Source of the DNA: Lates calcarifer
Taxonomy: Eukaryota; Chordata; Actinopteri; Centropomidae
Assembly: GCF_001640805.2 (NCBI RefSeq)
Contig: NC_066852.1
Span: 12,302,194-12,366,193, forward strand
Reading direction: 5' to 3'
DNA length: 64,000 bases
Part shown: one piece after another, positions 60,130 to 64,000 of the stretch
Layout of the letters: the number at the start of each line of letters is the position of its first letter
Position numbering within the stretch: position 1 is the stretch's first letter
Program-made: the position numbers and the translations under genes
The notes under the pieces: generated by a model
Told to the model about the DNA's origin: nothing
Seen by the model: only the letters and a program-made list of their open reading frames with translations
Databases searched by the model: none

Positions 60130-60770
60130 ACAGTTGCATACAAGGTTAATGGAAAGACAGAGATTCAGCCTGCGTGGCACATACTGATGTGAAGGCGCAT
60201 CCACAGAATTGCATGACATAATTTATTCAGATTTGTCAGTGGCATTATTCATGCTGCCAATCTCTCACAGTCTACCACATCTCAGACGTGTTGCATTGCA
60301 TTCAGCTCTGGTGACAGGGGAGAGCGCTGAAGTATACTGAACTCATTGTGATGATCATGAAACTAGTTTGAGTCGACTTTTGGTGTATTATCATGCTGAA
60401 AGCAAGAAGACGGTAAATTGTAGCCAAAGAGGGATGCACATGATCAGCAACAATACTCAGATAGGCTGTGGCATTCAAACCATAGTTAAAAAGTGTGCAA
60501 AGAAAATATTCCCCACACCATTACACCACCAGCAGCCAACACAAGTCAGGTTGGTTCCATGGATTCATGCTGTTGACACCAAATTCTGATCCTACCATCG
60601 TACCCAAGCAGAAATCTAGATTCATCAGACCAGGCTATGTTTTTCTAGTCCTCAACTGTCCAGTCTTGGTGAGCCCATCCACCTCAAGATTTGACATGTT
60701 GTGCTTTCTGAGTTGCTGTTCTGCTCACCACTGTTGTAAAGAGTGGTTATCTGAGTTATTAGTGTAGAGA
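60130..60770 (-). mobile_element. Degenerate Tc1-like transposon relic (transposase antisense)
   Basis: Reading the minus strand between about 60760 and 60380, fragments match the catalytic half of fish Tc1/mariner transposases. GGVMVWGIFSLHTF is the conserved GVMVWG..S/F block; LLIMCIPLW follows where the ...ADHVHPF region sits, and there are several stops and shifts. Plus-strand phrases such as CATCAGACCAGGCTATGTTT and AACTGTCCAGTCTTGGTGAG match a known multi-copy fish element. Inverted ends were not found. Limits are approximate. Not functional. Confidence 0.7.
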
Positions 60771-61095
60771 CACAGTGGTGTGAATCTCATAATCTAACTC
60801 TTAGCAAGAAAAGGTATATTCTCAAAACATCAAACTCTTTCTGTGGAATCTTCTCACCAGCCTTTTTTCTGTCCTCTGTTCACTGTGTTCACAGTGTTTT
60901 CTTCCAGAACTGCATTTAGTCAACAGCACTTCTGTAGTAAACATAAGTATTCATAACATAATATGCATCAATATTCATAAATATGTTACAGCTGTTGCTT
61001 GTGTGCTATTGTGTATTGCATAAAACTAACACATGTGTGTTTATAAAATTGGTTGAGGTTTATGATGATGCTGATACCTAAGATTTACAATGACA

Positions 61096-62059
61096 TACTG
61101 GTGCATCTCAAAAAATTGGAATATCGTGAAAAAGTTCAATATTTTTTTGTCAGTTAATTCAGAAAGTGGAAATTGTACATATTCTAGATTCATTACATTT
61201 CAAGCGTTTTTTTAATTTTATTTTAATGTTGATAATTAAGGTCTACAGCTAAGAAAAACAGAAAATAGTGTATCTCAAAATATTAGAATATCTCATTTGG
61301 AGTTTAAGTAAATCACAATTTATGCAGTATAAATACCATGAATCTCTCTGGTTCAGTACACACAACCACAATCATGGGGAAGACTGCTGACTTAACAGCT
61401 GTCCAGAAGACTCTCACTGACACCCTTCACAAGGAGGGTAAGCCACAGAAGATTGTCACTGAAAGACCTGGCTGTTTGCAGAGTGCTGTATCAAAGCGTA
61501 TTCATGGAAAGTTGACTGGAAGGGAAAAGTGTGGTAGGAAAAGTAACAAGCATGATCTCAGCCTTGAGGAGATTGTCAAGCAAGGCTGATTCAAGAACTT
61601 GGGCAAGCTTCACGAGGAGTGGACTGAAGCTGGAGTCAGTGCATCAAGAGCCACCACACAGAGATGTGTCCGGGAAATGGGCTACAAGTGTTGCAGTCCT
61701 TGTGTCAAGCCACTTCTGAACCAGAGACAATGTCAGAAGCGTCTTACCTGGTCTGAGGAGATAAAGGACTAGACCAAAGTCCTCTTTTCAGATGAAAGTA
61801 AATTTTGCATTTCATTTGGAAATCAAGGTCCCAGAGTCTGAAGGATGAGTGGAGAGGCACAGAATCCAAGTTGCTTGAAGTCCAGTGTGAAGTTTCCATA
61901 GTTTGGGGTGCCATGTCATCTGCTGGTGTTGATCCACTGTGTTTTATCAGGTCCAAAGTCAATGCAGCTGTCTACCAAGAGATCTTAGAGCACTTCATGC
62001 TTCCATCCGACAAAAAAGAACTTTTCCACAGTATTCTAACTTTTTGAGATGCACCTGTA
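61096..62059 (+). mobile_element. Tc1/mariner-type transposon, about 960 bp, internally deleted
   Basis: The element has matching inverted ends: CTGGTGCATCTCAAAAAATT at 61098 and, on the other strand, CAGGTGCATCTCAAAAAGTT from 62057. Each is flanked by TA (61096-61097 and 62058-62059), the Tc1/mariner target duplication. The plus-strand ORF starting MGKTADLTAVQKTLTDTLHK (from 61374) is the N-terminal helix-turn-helix part of a transposase. Later frames contain VLFSDESKFCISFGNQGPRV, including the D of the DDE site. Frameshifts and stops interrupt the reading frame near 61587 and beyond, and the element is shorter than intact 1.2-1.6 kb relatives. It therefore cannot encode an active transposase. 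Confidence 0.88.
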
Positions 62060-62339
62060 ATATGCTCGGACTAAGATAACAGTTTGGAGATTTTAGTGTA
62101 TTGTGGGTAGCCTATGCCTGTAATTTATCACAGTTTTACCACTAATCATTTATGCAACAAATTACAAACATTTGTTTTTGTGACTCTGAATGTAGAGGTT
62201 ATTCTGCAGCACAAACATTACATCATGACACAGGTTTGGTTTAAAGGTGTCTTGCTGTGCTCTTGATGCTCTTAATTGACTCATAGGAAAAGCAGCAGAA
62301 CCTCTATTAACATCTGCAGAGTGGACGATGAATGTTTGT

Positions 62340-62720
62340 TTAATGCACATCAGAGCTGATGGAGATTATTCCTGCCATGCTTGTATAAATAAGGTGGACC
62401 TTTGTTCAGTAGTTTCTCCCCCTGGAGGGGTTGCACAGCAAGCTGGGGCCAGACTAATTTATGTGTGTAGCCCAGGCACAAAGCCAGGAAATTAGGGGGT
62501 TTGGGTTATTGGAGTTTTGCTAATGTAAAACACAAGATGCACACGCACACCCAGCGTCAGAGCAGCAATGCATCTCTGCCAGGATAAATATTAATTCATG
62601 ATGAGGTTAACCTAGCAGCAGCCTGCAGATTGGTATTGCTTCAACAGGAAACAGAGAAAACCAGGTTGGTTGTATGGGTGCAAACAGTTCTGGTTACCTG
62701 TGACTCTGGGCTGGGTGTTT
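62340..62720. promoter_or_regulatory. Motif-dense non-coding stretch, possible conserved element
   Basis: Sequence unlike the flanking AT-rich DNA, with homeobox-type sites (CTAATTTATG, GGATAAATATTAATTCATGA), a GGTTAACC-like word (GAGGTTAACC) and balanced composition. No ORF. It resembles conserved non-coding elements near developmental regulators, but conservation cannot be seen from a single sequence. Confidence 0.25.
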
Positions 62721-62984
62721 GCTCAGGGGTGACAGAATTATGACAGAGTTGCATGCTAGCAATTTTACCTCATTAATTTAGAATGTGTTTGTGAAGTGAC
62801 ATGTCAATATATTATCCTTTGTAGTTTTGAATGTCACATACATATTGTTTTGTACAACTAAAAATATTTTAATATGGATAAATAACAGAAATAAACCAAC
62901 CCATCAACACTGGATGAAGTTAACCCAGCCAGCGTCATATTGACCTAGACTGTGTCAATTTTGACCAGGTGTTTAGCATGAAGA

Positions 62985-63056
62985 GTGGTCAAGTGGTATA
63001 GTCCCAGCACTGGTTCTTACACCTCCTATGATTCAACCAGTCGAATCTTTCCATTG
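62985..63056 (+). repeat. Possible tRNA-derived (SINE-like) fragment
   Basis: AGTGGTCAAGTGGTATAGTC resembles a tRNA A-box/D-arm (TGGTCTAGTGGTTAG in tRNA-Glu type genes), and about 30 bases later ATGATTCAACC is a poor B-box (GGTTCRANNCC). Arms do not pair well, so this is not a working tRNA gene. It may be a decayed SINE head or chance. Confidence 0.25.
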
Positions 63057-64000
63057 GACCATCCCTGCCAGATTAAGGCTAATGTTTCCACAAGAAACCA
63101 ATGAGTCTCAAATCCAATAACCATAACCTTTATAATGCCATAGGAGTTATTTTCTCAGGTGTGAGGATTAAACTATAATATACTGTTATAGATTACGATT
63201 ACTGTAATTACTATAGCTGTACTAATCAAATGTTGTGCATGTGTTCCAGTCATTAACAAACTGCAGGGAAAGCACATAAGGCTGCACAAGTTTTTTTTTT
63301 TTTTTTTTCAGTGGTGGTGATGAAGTATAAGGGTTATTTATAAGCAAAGGAAGCCAGGCACAGTGTTTTTTATGTGTTCCTTTGTAGCACCTTTGTATAT
63401 GATTTCCATACAGATTACATAAAGAATATTTCCACTGTTTTTTTCTGAATTTCAGTATGCTTAGAACAGGAAGTGACTTCAGCTTCAGTTTTTGCTATTC
63501 TTCACATCTTTACCGTCAGTGACAGACAGAGTTTTGCTTACGCAGCACAGTTTTGAGACAGACGTCAGAGCTAAATGTGATGTTTGGGCCCCAACCTCTT
63601 CAACTTTTGTCCTTCCCCACCCTTTAGCTTCACTCTTATGTGAATAATCATGGATGGAAATTCACTACAATGTGACTCCTACAACATAGAAACACCAGAA
63701 AATGTGATCAAATACATGCAGCATTTACAAGTATAACTAGCCACAGGTTTAAGTCACACAGTCAGTTGAGATATATGTGTCATTAAAGGGAAAAAAAAGT
63801 CAGCGCTGCATCACTATGAACTACATTTAGTTGGTGGTAGAGCTGCTTATCTAGAATCTATCTGGTATTTCCCTATTTCGTGCATGCTGAGTTCACCAAC
63901 AACTGCAACCTACATCTCCATCATTAAAAATGTATAAACCCACTGCTGAGATTTAATTATTTGAATACTCTCAAAGCGTACAGTATGTCTGCATATGAAA

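Larger units (their letters stand above)
62060..64000. other. Right-hand intergenic region; no gene supported
   Basis: Past the Tc1-like element no exon was recognised up to the window end. It contains the motif-dense stretch at 62340-62720, a possible tRNA-derived fragment, and a T-run at 63292-63309. Confidence 0.5.

Overview
The window looks like vertebrate nuclear DNA, most likely from a percomorph teleost. The genes are split by GT-AG introns, intergenic DNA is AT-rich and CpG-poor, and there are relics of Tc1/mariner transposons and other fish-type dispersed repeats. The proteins read as clear fish orthologues of vertebrate families. There is no bacterial, phage or CRISPR content. I reconstructed coding exons by following splice sites and reading phase. 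All seven main models close in frame from ATG to stop at lengths normal for their families.

Layout: slc25a35 (minus, 324-3244; mitochondrial carrier); a long intergenic stretch with a CpG-dense island near 4.15-4.45 kb; grk1 (plus, 9594-13332; rhodopsin kinase) with a candidate photoreceptor promoter near 7.5-7.87 kb; a repeat-bearing AT-rich interval containing a long (TA)n tract; a claudin-15-like gene (plus, 20918-23495) with a second, intact, phase-matched first exon at 19019-19235; sat2 (minus, 26375-28757) followed by a recent, broken partial duplicate (24622-25985); taf6 (minus, 29866-33619) and mrps31 (plus, 35649-39103) arranged head to head around a compact promoter; foxo1 (plus, 41396-54847) with an 11.4 kb first intron and a 3' UTR ending near 56.8 kb; and about 7 kb of downstream DNA with two Tc1-like relics, conserved-looking non-coding stretches and one unassigned candidate first exon.

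The genes do not form a pathway: mitochondrial transport, photoreceptor desensitisation, epithelial tight junctions, amine acetylation, TFIID, the mitochondrial ribosome and insulin-responsive transcription. The mrps31-foxo1 adjacency matches human 13q14, so this edge is probably ancestral. The most interesting points are the alternative claudin first exon (recalling the claudin-10a/10b arrangement), the geranylgeranyl-type CVLL terminus of the rhodopsin kinase, the fresh sat2 partial duplication, and the TCTCGCGA/ETS/YY1 promoter shared by taf6 and mrps31.
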